53,937 bases of DNA, taken from the NCBI GenBank assembly GCA_030606335.1, contig JAUWGP010000017.1:1-53937 (forward strand), written 5' to 3'. The position numbers and the translations under genes were made by a program. The notes under the pieces were generated by a model that was not told the DNA's origin, made no database searches, and saw nothing but the letters and a program-made list of their open reading frames with translations. Shown here piece by piece: positions 33,772 through 43,087 of this stretch (positions are counted from its first letter, which is position 1; every line of letters starts with the position of its first letter). The DNA comes from Caldifarciminota bacterium (lineage in GTDB: Bacteria; Hydrothermota; UBA3073).

Positions 33772-34812
33772 TTACACATCAGTTATCTTATCTATATTTA
33801 CATATTCCTTTACTAATCCTTCCAACAGTTCTATCTTTTTTGTGTCATATTTTGTTAATAATGGTTCCATATCATCTATTTGCTTTGCTGTTTGGTATGT
33901 ATCAGAAGAAACAAGTAATATCGGAGTATTACAATCAGATGCTTTTGAAATGATATGTGGTGGAGGCAATATATTATTAGTAAGCACAATACATGCAGTA
34001 TCATTTGTCAAAGCATTAAGTATCATACCTGTTCTATCACCACTGGTTATGATTAACTTATGTTTCTTCTTAAATAAGGGATTTCGAAGTGCTGCATCAG
34101 CAGACATGGCACCAACAAAGATATTCTCTACAACATTATTTAAACCTCTTTCACCTGCAATAACCTTTGCAAACAGGTGCTCAGATAAATAACCAACTGA
34201 GAAATATGTAAGTTCTTTCTTATACGGGATTATGCCTATTATATTTATGCCAATTTCCCTTATATCATTTAAGTATGTTAGTTTAAAATCTTCTACATCC
34301 TGTACCTTATTAATAATTACTCCTTTAAAGTTTATATTCACTATATCAATATACTTTTTAATAAATGTAATGTCATCAATCCAGGATTCGTTATAACCAC
34401 TAATAACAAGTATCAACTTACCATCTATATACCTGGCAATAGATAACGGATCAAGGTATACAGATGTTCCGTATTTTAGATTTTTTCCACCCTCAATAAA
34501 CAGTATATCTCTGTATTTCTTCATAGTATTAACAGTTTCAAGAATTTTCTCTCTCGTTGTTTCCTCGTCATACATATATCTCAGTTTGCTGTGATCAAAT
34601 CCTATGCTCATATCCTCTGGATTTTCCTCCAGACTGAAAATATCTGTTATTAAGGCATTGTCATAATCCCATAGGCGTTTTTTGCGATAAACTAACCTCT
34701 CTCCAAATGGCTTCATGTAACCAATCTTCTTTTTTAGTACATTTGCTATTCCTATAATTAAACATGTCTTACCTGCACTTTTTTGCGTTGAAGCTATTAT
34801 TAATTTATCCAT
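33772..34812 (-). CDS. DRTGG domain, BioD-like P-loop protein
   Basis: 346 aa. N-terminal P-loop IIASTQKSAGKTCLIIGIAN (GxxxxGKT, residues 6-18) of the dethiobiotin-synthetase-like/CobQ type, and a C-terminal DRTGG domain with the literal SGDRTGMILNAL. The same two domains form the regulatory N-terminus of long phosphotransacetylases. Here it is a separate gene 16 bases after an ADP-forming acetate-CoA ligase, suggesting a regulatory or cofactor role in acetyl-CoA metabolism. Site GGAGGTGTTATAA. Confidence 0.8.
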   Translation of the reverse strand: MDKLIIASTQKSAGKTCLIIGIANVLKKKIGYMKPFGERLVYRKKRLWDYDNALITDIFSLEENPEDMSIGFDHSKLRYMYDEETTREKILETVNTMKKYRDILFIEGGKNLKYGTSVYLDPLSIARYIDGKLILVISGYNESWIDDITFIKKYIDIVNINFKGVIINKVQDVEDFKLTYLNDIREIGINIIGIIPYKKELTYFSVGYLSEHLFAKVIAGERGLNNVVENIFVGAMSADAALRNPLFKKKHKLIITSGDRTGMILNALTNDTACIVLTNNILPPPHIISKASDCNTPILLVSSDTYQTAKQIDDMEPLLTKYDTKKIELLEGLVKEYVNIDKITDV

Positions 34813-34828
34813 TTATAACACCTCCATT

Positions 34829-36967
34829 TCACTTATCTTCTTTAACACTTGAAAGCAGGATTCTAACATCCACAGCTTTCACCCCCTTGCCTTCTTCATA
34901 TACTACAAAGGGATTTACTTCAATATCTGAAATACTATTATGTCTTTGAATCATGGTGCCCAATATAATTATAACATCAATTATTGCATTAATATCTTTT
35001 TTTTCCTCACCTCTTACTCCTAGTAAAATAGGATAAGTTTTAATCTCCTTTATCATAGACATTGCTTCTCTACGACCCAAGGGAAGAGCACGAAACGAAA
35101 CATCCTTCATAACTTCTACATACACTCCTCCAAGACCAAACATAATAATCGGACCAAACAATTCATCTCTTCTCGCTCCAATTATTACCTCAGTACCTGA
35201 CTGAACCATTTCTGAAATCTCAATCCCTTCTATCGCAGCACGAGGTTTTCGATCCCTACAGTTGTAAATAATAGCTTGATAGGCATCAATTACTTCCTTC
35301 CTATTATCTATATCTAATGCAACACCACCAACATCACTCTTATGAATTATATCTTTAGATACTACCTTCATAACTACAGGATATCCGATTTTCTCAGAAT
35401 ACATTACAGCTTCATTAATATTATGTGCCAGATTACTTTCTGGCATTTTGATACCTGCTGCCCTCATTATTCTCTCTGCCTCATATGATAGTACGAAGTG
35501 TCTTTTATCCTTCCTAACATTTTTTATAATATTATTAATTATATTGTTATCCATTTCAACTTTCTCACTCTCATTATCAGAATCTTCCTGATATTTTATA
35601 TTATGGTAATTAATATACATAGCACCAAAACATGGTACAGCTTCATAAACATCAGAAAGTGCATGTACACCATTAATTTTTAAACGATGAACCAGATTCT
35701 CCATTTCAATCCCTCCAAAAAATGAAAATACAATAGGTTTACTTATTCTATTTTCTAAAAACATATTTTCTATTACTGTAGAAAGTTTTCCAGCATCCAA
35801 AAGTGCGGTTTCACAACCCAGGCATATGATTGAGTGAATATCCCTATTTTTAATCGCTGCTTCAAGAGCGTACTCATAATTAGTAACTGTTGCTTGACCA
35901 GTCAGATCTATAGGGTTTTTTACCGAACCGAATTCAGGAACAACATCTTTGAATATCTTCTCAGTTGTCTGTATGTCATCATAAAGATGGACACCATATT
36001 TTTCACATGCATCTGTAGCCATAACACCTATACCTCCTCCATTTGTAATTATAATAGTATTTTCCCCTTTTGGGAAAGGTGAGTTTGCAAGAAATTTGCA
36101 CCAGTTAAAGGCATCTTGAATGCTTTCTGCTCTGATAACTCCACACTGTCTCATAATATCTGAAAAGATTTCATCAGCTCCAGCTAACGAACCTGTATGC
36201 GATGCAGCTGCCAATGCACCTCTTTTTGATTTCCCAGATTTTATAACAATAATTGGTTTCTTTTTTGTAGACTTTTTTAGTATGTTGAAAAGTTTCTCAC
36301 CGTTTTTTATTCCTTCAATATACATCAAAATAACTTTCGTATTTCCATCTGTCAGAAGATATTCTAAGAGGTCAGCTTCATCAATATCTGATTTATTTCC
36401 AACCGAAACAACAGCCGAAACGCCAACATTTTCAGCTTTTGTTTTACCAAGCATGGCAATTCCAATTGCACCACTCTGTGTTATAATAGCAATACTGCCA
36501 GGTTTTATATCCTTTGGTCCAAATGTTAAATTGATTGGAGCTCTGGATGAGTACACGCCAAATATATTCGGTCCTAAAACGCGCATCCTATTCTTATTTG
36601 CATACTCGACAATTCTTCTTTCCTCTTTAATGTTACCAATCTCAGAAAAGCCCGAAGTTATTAATGTAATAAACCTTACATTATTTGATGCACAATCCTT
36701 CACAGCATCAAATGTATATTTTGCAGGAATTGTAATACATACTAAATCTATCTCCTTATCAATCTCATTGAGTGATCTGTATACCTTAAGTCCAAGTATT
36801 TCACCTCCTTTAGGATTAACTGGATAAACTTTTCCAGCATATTTACTATCTATAATATTTTCTACAATTTTATATCCTATTTTATCTTTATTATGGGATG
36901 CACCTATAACCGCAACCGACTGTGGTTCAAATAAATATTTCATATTAGGAGTTTTATTTTTCATCAT
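34829..36967 (-). CDS. ADP-forming acetate--CoA ligase (fused alpha-beta)
   Basis: 712 aa. This enzyme conserves energy from acyl-CoA thioesters as ATP, common in anaerobes and archaea. Domain order: CoA-binding (SVAVIGASHNKDKIGYKIVE), ligase-CoA domains with the likely phosphohistidine in AAASHTGSLAGADEIFSD (about residue 260), then an ATP-grasp beta part from about 480 (YPVVMKVVSKDIIHKSDVGG, ending DIEVNPFVVYEEG). It begins in a four-base ATGA overlap with the upstream CoA-transferase gene, so the two are translationally coupled. Substrate range (acetyl versus other acyl-CoA) is open. Confidence 0.9.
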   Translation of the reverse strand: MMKNKTPNMKYLFEPQSVAVIGASHNKDKIGYKIVENIIDSKYAGKVYPVNPKGGEILGLKVYRSLNEIDKEIDLVCITIPAKYTFDAVKDCASNNVRFITLITSGFSEIGNIKEERRIVEYANKNRMRVLGPNIFGVYSSRAPINLTFGPKDIKPGSIAIITQSGAIGIAMLGKTKAENVGVSAVVSVGNKSDIDEADLLEYLLTDGNTKVILMYIEGIKNGEKLFNILKKSTKKKPIIVIKSGKSKRGALAAASHTGSLAGADEIFSDIMRQCGVIRAESIQDAFNWCKFLANSPFPKGENTIIITNGGGIGVMATDACEKYGVHLYDDIQTTEKIFKDVVPEFGSVKNPIDLTGQATVTNYEYALEAAIKNRDIHSIICLGCETALLDAGKLSTVIENMFLENRISKPIVFSFFGGIEMENLVHRLKINGVHALSDVYEAVPCFGAMYINYHNIKYQEDSDNESEKVEMDNNIINNIIKNVRKDKRHFVLSYEAERIMRAAGIKMPESNLAHNINEAVMYSEKIGYPVVMKVVSKDIIHKSDVGGVALDIDNRKEVIDAYQAIIYNCRDRKPRAAIEGIEISEMVQSGTEVIIGARRDELFGPIIMFGLGGVYVEVMKDVSFRALPLGRREAMSMIKEIKTYPILLGVRGEEKKDINAIIDVIIILGTMIQRHNSISDIEVNPFVVYEEGKGVKAVDVRILLSSVKEDK

Positions 36968-38856
36968 TTTTCCTGCCTGAAAACCATTTTCAGTTCATAC
37001 ACTCCTTCAGCAGCTCTTTTTTCAATATCAAAACCCATCTTTTCAAATAAATGTAACATTCGTGTGTTGTCTGTTAAAACCTCTGCTGTGAAGCCTAAAA
37101 GCCCCTGCTTTTTTGCCAGGTATGTTAGATAAGAAAGCAATTCGCTGCCAATTCCTTTGTTCTGATAATCATCTCTTACAACAAATGCAACCTCTGCAGT
37201 ATGTGTATTCTCATCTATACCATACTGACCTACACCCACGATATTTTCTTTTTCTTCCTGTTCTATCACTGCAAGAATCACCTTTCTCTTGGTGTAATCA
37301 ATTATTACAAATTCTTGCAAGCGTTCATGCGGCATATCCTTCCGTGTTGAAATGAACCTACGATATAGACTTATATCTGAGAGAGAGTAAAAGAAATCTT
37401 TTAACAATGGTTCATCACTTATCTTTACAGGTCTTAAGAGAACTTCAAAATCCTTTAAAGTGGTTCTATAGGTTTCAAGTTCTTCAGGATACTCTCCTCT
37501 TTTTCCAGGAATAAATGCCTGGTCTTTATAGATAAGATTTAGTTTTTTTGCTTCTTTGATAAGGTAGGGTCTGAATTTTGGATGCGCTATTGATATTAAC
37601 TCCATTGCTCTCTCTCGAATATTTCGACCATGCAGGTATGCTATCCCATATTCTGTAACAACATAGTGAATATCTCCTCTATTAAGTGTGACACCTGCTC
37701 CCTCTTTGAGATATGGCAATATCCTTGAAACACTACCATTTTCTGCAGTAGATTGGAGTGCGAGTATAGTTTTTCCATTTTTTGCTAAAATTGCACCTCT
37801 CATAAAATCAGCCTGTCCCCCAATCCCGCTATAAAAGATCTTTCCTATTGATTCTGCTGTTGCCTGACCAGTAAGGTCTATTTCCAGAGCACTATTTATT
37901 GCAACCATGTTATCATGTCGTGCAATAACCAATGGATCATTTGTATAGTCAATAGTTCTAAACTCCACACTTGGATTGTCATCTATAAAGTCGTAGGTTG
38001 TTTTTGTGCCCATACAGAAGGTAGCTACAGTCTTATCACGATTTAATGTCTTCCTCGTGTTGTCAATTACACCCTCTTTCATCAGTTCTGCAATGCCTTC
38101 TGTCAATAACTCGGTATGCACACCCAGATGTTTCTTATTACGGAGATTCGCCAGGATAGCATTTGGTATACTACCATAACCTACTTGTATTGTATCACCA
38201 TCCTCTACTATGCGTGATATATGCTTACCAATACTCTGTGCAATTTCGTCTGGTATCTTAGCTTCATATTTCAATATAGGCTCATCATATTCTATTATAT
38301 AATCTACATCCTTTACATGTATAAATCCATCACCATGAACACGAGGCACGTTTTTGTTTACCTGCGCTATTACCAGCTTAGCATTCTCAACTGCGGCTTG
38401 TGTTATATCAACACTCACCCCCAAACTCATATATCCATGACTATCCGGTGGTGATACCTGGACGAGTGCTACATCTATAGGTACGAATTTCCGATAAAAT
38501 ATATCAGGCACCTGTGATAGAAATATAGGTGTATAATCTGCAAACCCCTTGTTGATAGCATCTCTTGTGCTATTTCCTACGAAGAAAGAATTAAGGCGGA
38601 AATTATATTTAAACTTCTCATCTGTATATGCTGCAACACCCAGAGACCATACATGAAACACCTCAGCATCAAAGAGAGATTTTGGATGAGATTCAACATA
38701 ATTAATGATTGACTGTACAAGGTACTGTGGTTCACCACAGGCTGTAGCTATAAATATTTTGTCACCACGATGGATATTACTAAACACTTTCTCTTCTGAA
38801 GCGAATTTCTCTGGATATCTTTTTTTGATAATATCTAACTTTCTACTTCCCTTCAT
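36964..38856 (-). CDS. Acetyl-CoA hydrolase/CoA-transferase fused to GNAT domain
   Basis: 630 aa from ATG 38856, which follows AAGGAGGTG; a longer in-frame start would include that site. Residues 1-450 match acetyl-CoA hydrolase/4-hydroxybutyrate CoA-transferase (family I): VALVQVSPPDSHGYMSLGVS, QVGYGSIPNAILANL, the region carrying the catalytic Glu near HTELLTEGIAELMKEG, and SGIGGQADFMRGA. Residues 470-630 form a GNAT acetyltransferase (VRDDYQNKGIGSELLSYLTY). Such fusions occur in several anaerobes; the GNAT part may acetylate and regulate CoA-ligase partners. Heads the operon. Confidence 0.88.
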   Translation of the reverse strand: MKGSRKLDIIKKRYPEKFASEEKVFSNIHRGDKIFIATACGEPQYLVQSIINYVESHPKSLFDAEVFHVWSLGVAAYTDEKFKYNFRLNSFFVGNSTRDAINKGFADYTPIFLSQVPDIFYRKFVPIDVALVQVSPPDSHGYMSLGVSVDITQAAVENAKLVIAQVNKNVPRVHGDGFIHVKDVDYIIEYDEPILKYEAKIPDEIAQSIGKHISRIVEDGDTIQVGYGSIPNAILANLRNKKHLGVHTELLTEGIAELMKEGVIDNTRKTLNRDKTVATFCMGTKTTYDFIDDNPSVEFRTIDYTNDPLVIARHDNMVAINSALEIDLTGQATAESIGKIFYSGIGGQADFMRGAILAKNGKTILALQSTAENGSVSRILPYLKEGAGVTLNRGDIHYVVTEYGIAYLHGRNIRERAMELISIAHPKFRPYLIKEAKKLNLIYKDQAFIPGKRGEYPEELETYRTTLKDFEVLLRPVKISDEPLLKDFFYSLSDISLYRRFISTRKDMPHERLQEFVIIDYTKRKVILAVIEQEEKENIVGVGQYGIDENTHTAEVAFVVRDDYQNKGIGSELLSYLTYLAKKQGLLGFTAEVLTDNTRMLHLFEKMGFDIEKRAAEGVYELKMVFRQEK

Positions 38857-38884
38857 GAGTATATACACCTCCTTACCTAATAAT

Positions 38885-38945
38885 ATAACCAACTATCAAA
38901 CCAATTAACTATTCAACTATTCAACCAATTAACTATTCAACTAAT
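38885..38945. repeat. AACTATTCAACYAATT low-complexity repeat
   Basis: Repeated ACCAATTAACTATTCAACT words between the promoter and the first gene of the CoA operon, the same vocabulary as the exact 16-bp tandem repeat at 4201-4248. It lies in the 5' leader. Confidence 0.6.
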
Positions 38946-38954
38946 TCTAATTAA

Positions 38955-38983
38955 ATTATATAATATAATTACAATTTTGTCAA
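38955..38983 (-). promoter_or_regulatory. Consensus sigma70 promoter for the CoA-metabolism operon
   Basis: On the minus strand perfect TTGACA (38983-38978), 17-base spacer, perfect TATAAT (38960-38955). The leader would be about 92 bases and contains the AACTATTCAACT repeats before the AAGGAGG site of the first gene. Confidence 0.8.
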
Positions 38984-38989
38984 GTTAAA

Positions 38990-39051
38990 AATTTAAAATC
39001 CCCGTTTGTTTTCTATAGCCCATTGCTTTAGGGGTGGGTGGGCTTTTATTT
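38990..39051. repeat. Hairpin between the CoA operon and the Eis-like gene
   Basis: On the minus strand AGCCCACCCACCCCTAAAGC continues to AATGGGCTATAG, with AGCCCA/TGGGCT arms and a following CGGGG that can pair with CCCC. It follows the stop of the leftward Eis-like gene, with a T-rich tail beyond, so it could be a terminator; the layout also fits a dispersed repeat. Confidence 0.4.
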
Positions 39052-40290
39052 TTAAAAGTCCCAATCTATTTTTGGTTCCGGAAGTCTAAGGATATAATCT
39101 AATTCTTCTAACAGTTCTTTGGGACCGGATAACTCATCTGTAACTGAAAGACTTGTTGTTGATCTTACTCCCAACCAGAGCCTCGTAAATGCTCCAACTT
39201 CTGAAGTCAGGGTAGGTAGAATGTTATTTATGCCGTTCTCAATATCTGAAACCTCTCCTAAACTCACTATATATTGTCCGCTAATACCTCTCCATTTCGT
39301 TTCTTTCTCTAAATATTTATCAATAGGGTCACGAAGCTTTAAATTAAATTTTATTCCTCTTCCCAATAAATGAGTCTTTATAATACAACCCTTTAAATTG
39401 AGAATTCGCACTTGCCAGTAGGCTGCAGATGTCATATTGTTTTCAAAATTAGTATGTTTCGTCATTGTTCTATATTTAAAAGGCTGTGTTAAAATATCTT
39501 GAATCTGAATACCTGGAGGTTCTCTCATCCTTACACTATGTATTTGATCTCCTAAGCTTTTAAGAATAGACATAAGTTCAAGAAATTGTTTATAATTCTG
39601 GTATGTCATCCACCAGACACGGTATGGTCCAGACTCACCCTTTCCAGAAATCCAGAGATGATGAGTTAATTCACCCTCTTTACCATCAAAATAACCTAAA
39701 CCAAAACTATTTTGTGATTCATTCATTTCTAATCTACTCGCTTCAGGGGGTAATAGATTACATGAACCATGTAGCCTTATACGGGACAGCCGTGAAGCAT
39801 GAACTGCCCTCCAATCGTCTGGTGATATTCTATATGGTACACGATTTTTACTTTCAAGTTTTAAAATTGCTGGGTCAAAAGATATCCAATGTTCATAAGG
39901 ACCGGTGCCAAATCCAAGCTTATTATAAAAACCTTGTTCAAACATACCTAATCCCGCAACGAGAGCATCTTCTTCGGCTTCATCTGCAATTATTTGTGCA
40001 GTAAGTTGACTTGCCAAACCCATTTTTCGGGCAATTCGACTGGTTAAAACTCCTGTAACAGCACATAATGGAAGGTCTTCTTTTATGTAACGTATTGTTC
40101 CAGGCATAGTTAAAGCCAGGCATTCTGGAGTTTCTCGTACTTCAGCAACAAGTGACCGACCAGCTTTAATAAAAGAGTTAAATATCTCTTCCTTCAGTTT
40201 GTTCTTTCCCTTTTCTAACCATGCAACTTCTCGGAAAATACGGAGGGCTGCTTGTTTATCTTTCTGAGGATTATATTTACGGTATTTCAT
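39052..40290 (-). CDS. Eis-like multi-domain GNAT N-acetyltransferase
   Basis: 412 aa, the length of the Eis/enhanced-intracellular-survival family (two GNAT folds plus a sterol-carrier-like tail). The acetyl-CoA site is in GVLTSRIARKMGLASQLTAQ (about residue 85), preceded by PGTIRYIKEDLPLCAV. GMFEQGFYNKLGFGTGPYEH is the Y-x-x-x-GF region. The C-terminal half (INNILPTLTSEVGAFTRLWL) is the SCP2-like part. Substrate unknown; known Eis proteins act on aminoglycosides or protein lysines. Site TAGGAGAAACATT. Confidence 0.8.
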   Translation of the reverse strand: MKYRKYNPQKDKQAALRIFREVAWLEKGKNKLKEEIFNSFIKAGRSLVAEVRETPECLALTMPGTIRYIKEDLPLCAVTGVLTSRIARKMGLASQLTAQIIADEAEEDALVAGLGMFEQGFYNKLGFGTGPYEHWISFDPAILKLESKNRVPYRISPDDWRAVHASRLSRIRLHGSCNLLPPEASRLEMNESQNSFGLGYFDGKEGELTHHLWISGKGESGPYRVWWMTYQNYKQFLELMSILKSLGDQIHSVRMREPPGIQIQDILTQPFKYRTMTKHTNFENNMTSAAYWQVRILNLKGCIIKTHLLGRGIKFNLKLRDPIDKYLEKETKWRGISGQYIVSLGEVSDIENGINNILPTLTSEVGAFTRLWLGVRSTTSLSVTDELSGPKELLEELDYILRLPEPKIDWDF

Positions 40291-40576
40291 AATGTTTCTC
40301 CTATTTTTATTCTAATTTTTCAGCGAGATGTTCTTGTCATTGCGAGTGAACGAAGTGAACGTGGCAATCTCATTTTTTTCCAATCTCTTACCTGTCTGCC
40401 GATAGGCAGGGTTGGCAGGCACTCCAATAGAATTTGTATTTTGAGTGCCAGACTACCGTCAGGCAGGCATTACCTTGGTAATGCATAGATGACTGAAATG
40501 TTAAGTTATAGTATATTATTACCTACCTACTACCTATAGAGGTTGCTTTGGGATAACTTTAAATGGATATGCTATG
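40291..40576. repeat. Clustered dispersed palindromes
   Basis: GTCATTGCGAGTGAACGAAGTGAACGTGGCAATCTCAT (40336-40373) is one copy of the family tandemly repeated at 42583-42907. CCTGTCTGCCGATAGGCAGG (40391-40410), GACTACCGTCAGGCAGGCA and GCATTACCTTGGTAATGC (40468-40485) follow. No gene seen. Confidence 0.7.
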
Positions 40577-41029
40577 TTATTTCACATACCAATATTTCTT
40601 CCCTTTGAGAAATTCTTCAATTCCCTTTTTCTTAATTTTCCTCAAATTCTTTATATGGGCATCCCCATGATTGGGTTTTAAGAAGTCCAACTTCTTACAA
40701 GTCTCAAATTCATCACACTCCCAGCAGCCTTCGATACCCTTTTTCTGGCAGCATTTCCTTATCTTACAGAAAGGCGGACCACCATCACCTTTGCAAGCCT
40801 TCTTACATCGCATTTTCACTAATGCACCCAGTACTTCATAACACTGTGGGTAATTCTCATACACCTTAAAGAACGAAAATGCAGATAAGGCTTCTGCGGT
40901 CTTGTCGAACATTGTCTGTCTTAACTCTTTCCGGAGGTCTCTTGCAAGGTCAGCTGCCTTCCCCCTATAGCCGATGCAGTCTCCACAGTAAAGCCCACAG
41001 TATGCGATTAAATCCCTTTTATCACCCAT
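40577..41029 (-). CDS. DUF3795 cysteine-rich protein (paralogue 3)
   Basis: 150 aa from ATG 41029 after GGAGGTAAATAAC. Signature AYCGLYCGDCIGYRGKAADL, then MRCKKACKGDGGPPFCKIRK with CCQKK, and IEGCWECDEFETCKKLDFL. A helix of about 50 residues is inserted between the first and second cysteine clusters, as in the 47.1-kb paralogue. Function unknown. Confidence 0.85.
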   Translation of the reverse strand: MGDKRDLIAYCGLYCGDCIGYRGKAADLARDLRKELRQTMFDKTAEALSAFSFFKVYENYPQCYEVLGALVKMRCKKACKGDGGPPFCKIRKCCQKKGIEGCWECDEFETCKKLDFLKPNHGDAHIKNLRKIKKKGIEEFLKGKKYWYVK

Positions 41030-41132
41030 GTTATTTACCTCCATTATTTAATATTTAAATTCCTTTAAAAATATTCGTAATACTTTTTATTCCTCATAAT
41101 AATCATCAAATCTTTTTGATTCATTACCTTTC

Positions 41133-41573
41133 CTACAAGATAGGAGAAAGATACAGAACAGCAATAATTATGACAGTTATTGATGATACTCCAATAGGGA
41201 CCCACACTGGTGCAATCCAGGGGCGAGGCATAAGAAAAAGAACATCAACTGTAGTAAGATTAGGTGGCCATTTAATCAAAAGAAAAAGCGAAAGATAATA
41301 AAATAGGTCCCAAAAAGCAAATGTCCAAAAAAAGACAACTAACTTTTCGAGCCATGTTTCTCCAACCAAAAGAGTTAAAATTATAAGTAACAATATTGTA
41401 GCCACTTCTCTTGTTCTCTCAATAAAAATATAGCGTTTAGGAAAATTTTCAAGTGATACTATATTTGATTCTGATTCAATAATACCAAGTGCTTTACGCA
41501 GATAAACTACAACTACTGCTTCTAAATAGGCCATGGCAATACCAAAAAAAGCTAATAATAAAAACTTTTCCAT
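41133..41573 (-). CDS. Small integral membrane protein, four helices
   Basis: 146 aa with four predicted membrane helices: LLLAFFGIAMAYLEAVVVVY (about 5-25), VATILLLIILTLLVG, LVVFFWTFAFWDLFYYLSLF and IGVSSITVIIIAVLYL near the C-terminus. The loop FPKRYIFIERTREVATI between helices 1 and 2 and the AFWDLFYY motif are distinctive. I do not recognise a named family. Confidence 0.65.
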   Translation of the reverse strand: MEKFLLLAFFGIAMAYLEAVVVVYLRKALGIIESESNIVSLENFPKRYIFIERTREVATILLLIILTLLVGETWLEKLVVFFWTFAFWDLFYYLSLFLLIKWPPNLTTVDVLFLMPRPWIAPVWVPIGVSSITVIIIAVLYLSPIL

Positions 41574-41676
41574 TATAAATTATATTTCTTCTCACTTGAA
41601 TGACCCTTTGAGAAATGCCGCGTCTTCTACTTATTTATTCTATTTAAAACCTTATCATAAAATTATATGAATTATC

Positions 41677-42459
41677 TTAACTCAATTCTTCTTTAAGGAT
41701 CTCGTAAAACCTGTCTCTCGCTTGTCGTTCGATCCAGGGGTAATGACCGCAGTTCTTTAATAGGATGAATCGAAAGTCTTTAACAATTTGAGATAGTGGT
41801 CTTTTAATTCCTTCAGAAAGATGTGGGTCATAGTCGCCATGGATTGCTACTACAGAGCATTGGATTTGTTTTCCCAGTTTCAGAAGTTTTCCACTATGTC
41901 TTAATTCCTTGGCTTCATTCCACACACTTTGATGGATATCGTATTGACACTCTAGTTCCTCATCGTTGAATGGTAAGGGGTTAAATGAATCTGCCTGGGA
42001 TAATAACTTTCCAAGTTGGAAGAAGGTCGTATTCTTGTCTTTTACACCTGGGTTACTCAAGACCTCCTTCAAGACCTGGACTTTTAACCTTTTTTCTTCA
42101 TTAAGGCGACTTAACCGAGTTTCCATTAATTTAAAAACATATTTTTCTTCATAGACCCCACTTCCAATGAGTATAAGCTTTTTTACATATAAAGAGTAAC
42201 GGGCAGCAAAAATAAAGCTTAACCACGCCCCCCACGAATGACCAATTAATGTAATAGGAAGGTCTCCATGCTTTTTCAAGACGGTCTTTAATTCCTGGAG
42301 TTGCCCCTCAAGGGATGCAGATGTTTGCAGTGGTTCTAAAATACCCCAAACAAGAGATAGTTCTCTTGCTATGGGCGCCATTCCCCCAGGAGCACCTGGA
42401 CCTCCGTGAATAACGGCTATAGAAAAAGGGTTAATTCCATATTTCCTTACGTTTTTCAT
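41677..42459 (-). CDS. Alpha/beta hydrolase, proline iminopeptidase-like
   Basis: 260 aa. HGGPGAPGGMAPIAREL is the HGGPG oxyanion motif characteristic of proline iminopeptidases. LIGHSWGAWLSFIFAARYS carries the nucleophile Ser (GHSWG, about residue 99). VVAIHGDYDPHLSEG supplies the Asp and LLKNCGHYPWIER the His. The full triad is present. Shorter than PIP (about 310 aa), with a reduced cap domain, so substrate is uncertain. No clear Shine-Dalgarno. Confidence 0.78.
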   Translation of the reverse strand: MKNVRKYGINPFSIAVIHGGPGAPGGMAPIARELSLVWGILEPLQTSASLEGQLQELKTVLKKHGDLPITLIGHSWGAWLSFIFAARYSLYVKKLILIGSGVYEEKYVFKLMETRLSRLNEEKRLKVQVLKEVLSNPGVKDKNTTFFQLGKLLSQADSFNPLPFNDEELECQYDIHQSVWNEAKELRHSGKLLKLGKQIQCSVVAIHGDYDPHLSEGIKRPLSQIVKDFRFILLKNCGHYPWIERQARDRFYEILKEELS

Positions 42460-42992
42460 ATTTGTTCGAATAATCCTTTAGATAGTGCCAGCCCACCATT
42501 TTTATTCATCTCCTTTCTTATATAATAGTCATCCAATGTTTTTTATATTTTGTCCCAAAGTTACGTAATACTGGTCTGTCCCGTCATTGCGAATCCATCG
42601 TCTATCAAGAAGTACAACGGATTGACGGATAAAGCAATCGCTTTTTACTGAATTATATCACATATGAGATTGCCACGTTCATTTCATTCACTCGCAATGA
42701 CACAATACTCTCAGTCATTGCGAGCTGTAGGCGAAGCAATCGCTTTTTACTGAATTATATCAAATATGAGATTGCCACATTCATTTCATTCACTCGCAAT
42801 GACACACTACTCTCAGTCATTGCGAGCCGTAGGCGAAGCAATCGCTTTTTACGGAATTATATCAAATATGAGATTGCCACATTCATTTCATTCACTCGCA
42901 ATGACAGATTGAGTAGATAAGATTGCCAAGTCCTTATAGACTCGTAATGACAGTTGCCCTCTTGTTAGTCATCACAATAGTTTGGGACATTC
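42460..42992. repeat. Tandem array of palindromic GTCATTGCGAG repeats
   Basis: Three units begin at 42583, 42714 and 42816. The last two are 102 bp and 92 bp and nearly identical: GTCATTGCGAGCYGTAGGCG, AAGCAATCGCTTTTTAC, AGATTGCCACATTCATTTC, CACTCGCAATGAC. Each unit starts and ends with inverse copies of GTCATTGCGAG/CTCGCAATGAC and so can form a long hairpin. A degenerate fourth piece runs to about 42950. No gene; immediately left of the cassette array. Confidence 0.8.
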
Positions 42993-43066
42993 CCTAATAT
43001 TAAATAATCTATTGTCTGTTTGCCCTCGCCATAGCAGGGCAAGCGATATGTAGATATGTGTTAGTT
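42993..43066 (-). other. attC-like site, degenerate, 3' of the VOC gene
   Basis: Minus strand AACTAAC (43066-43060), then ACATATCTACATATCGC, a central hairpin TTGCCCTGC-TATG-GCGAGGGCAA, then AATAGATTATTTAATATTAG. The R'' end matches the site at 45773 (CTAACACATATCTAC). The R' box is not clear. Probably the last, decayed site of the array. Confidence 0.45.
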
Positions 43067-43087
43067 AAATTTGCACGTATCATCTAT

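Noticed and set aside
42583..42907. Possible CRISPR array
   Set aside because: Units are about 100 bp, palindromic over their whole length and nearly identical throughout, with no variable spacers and no cas genes nearby.
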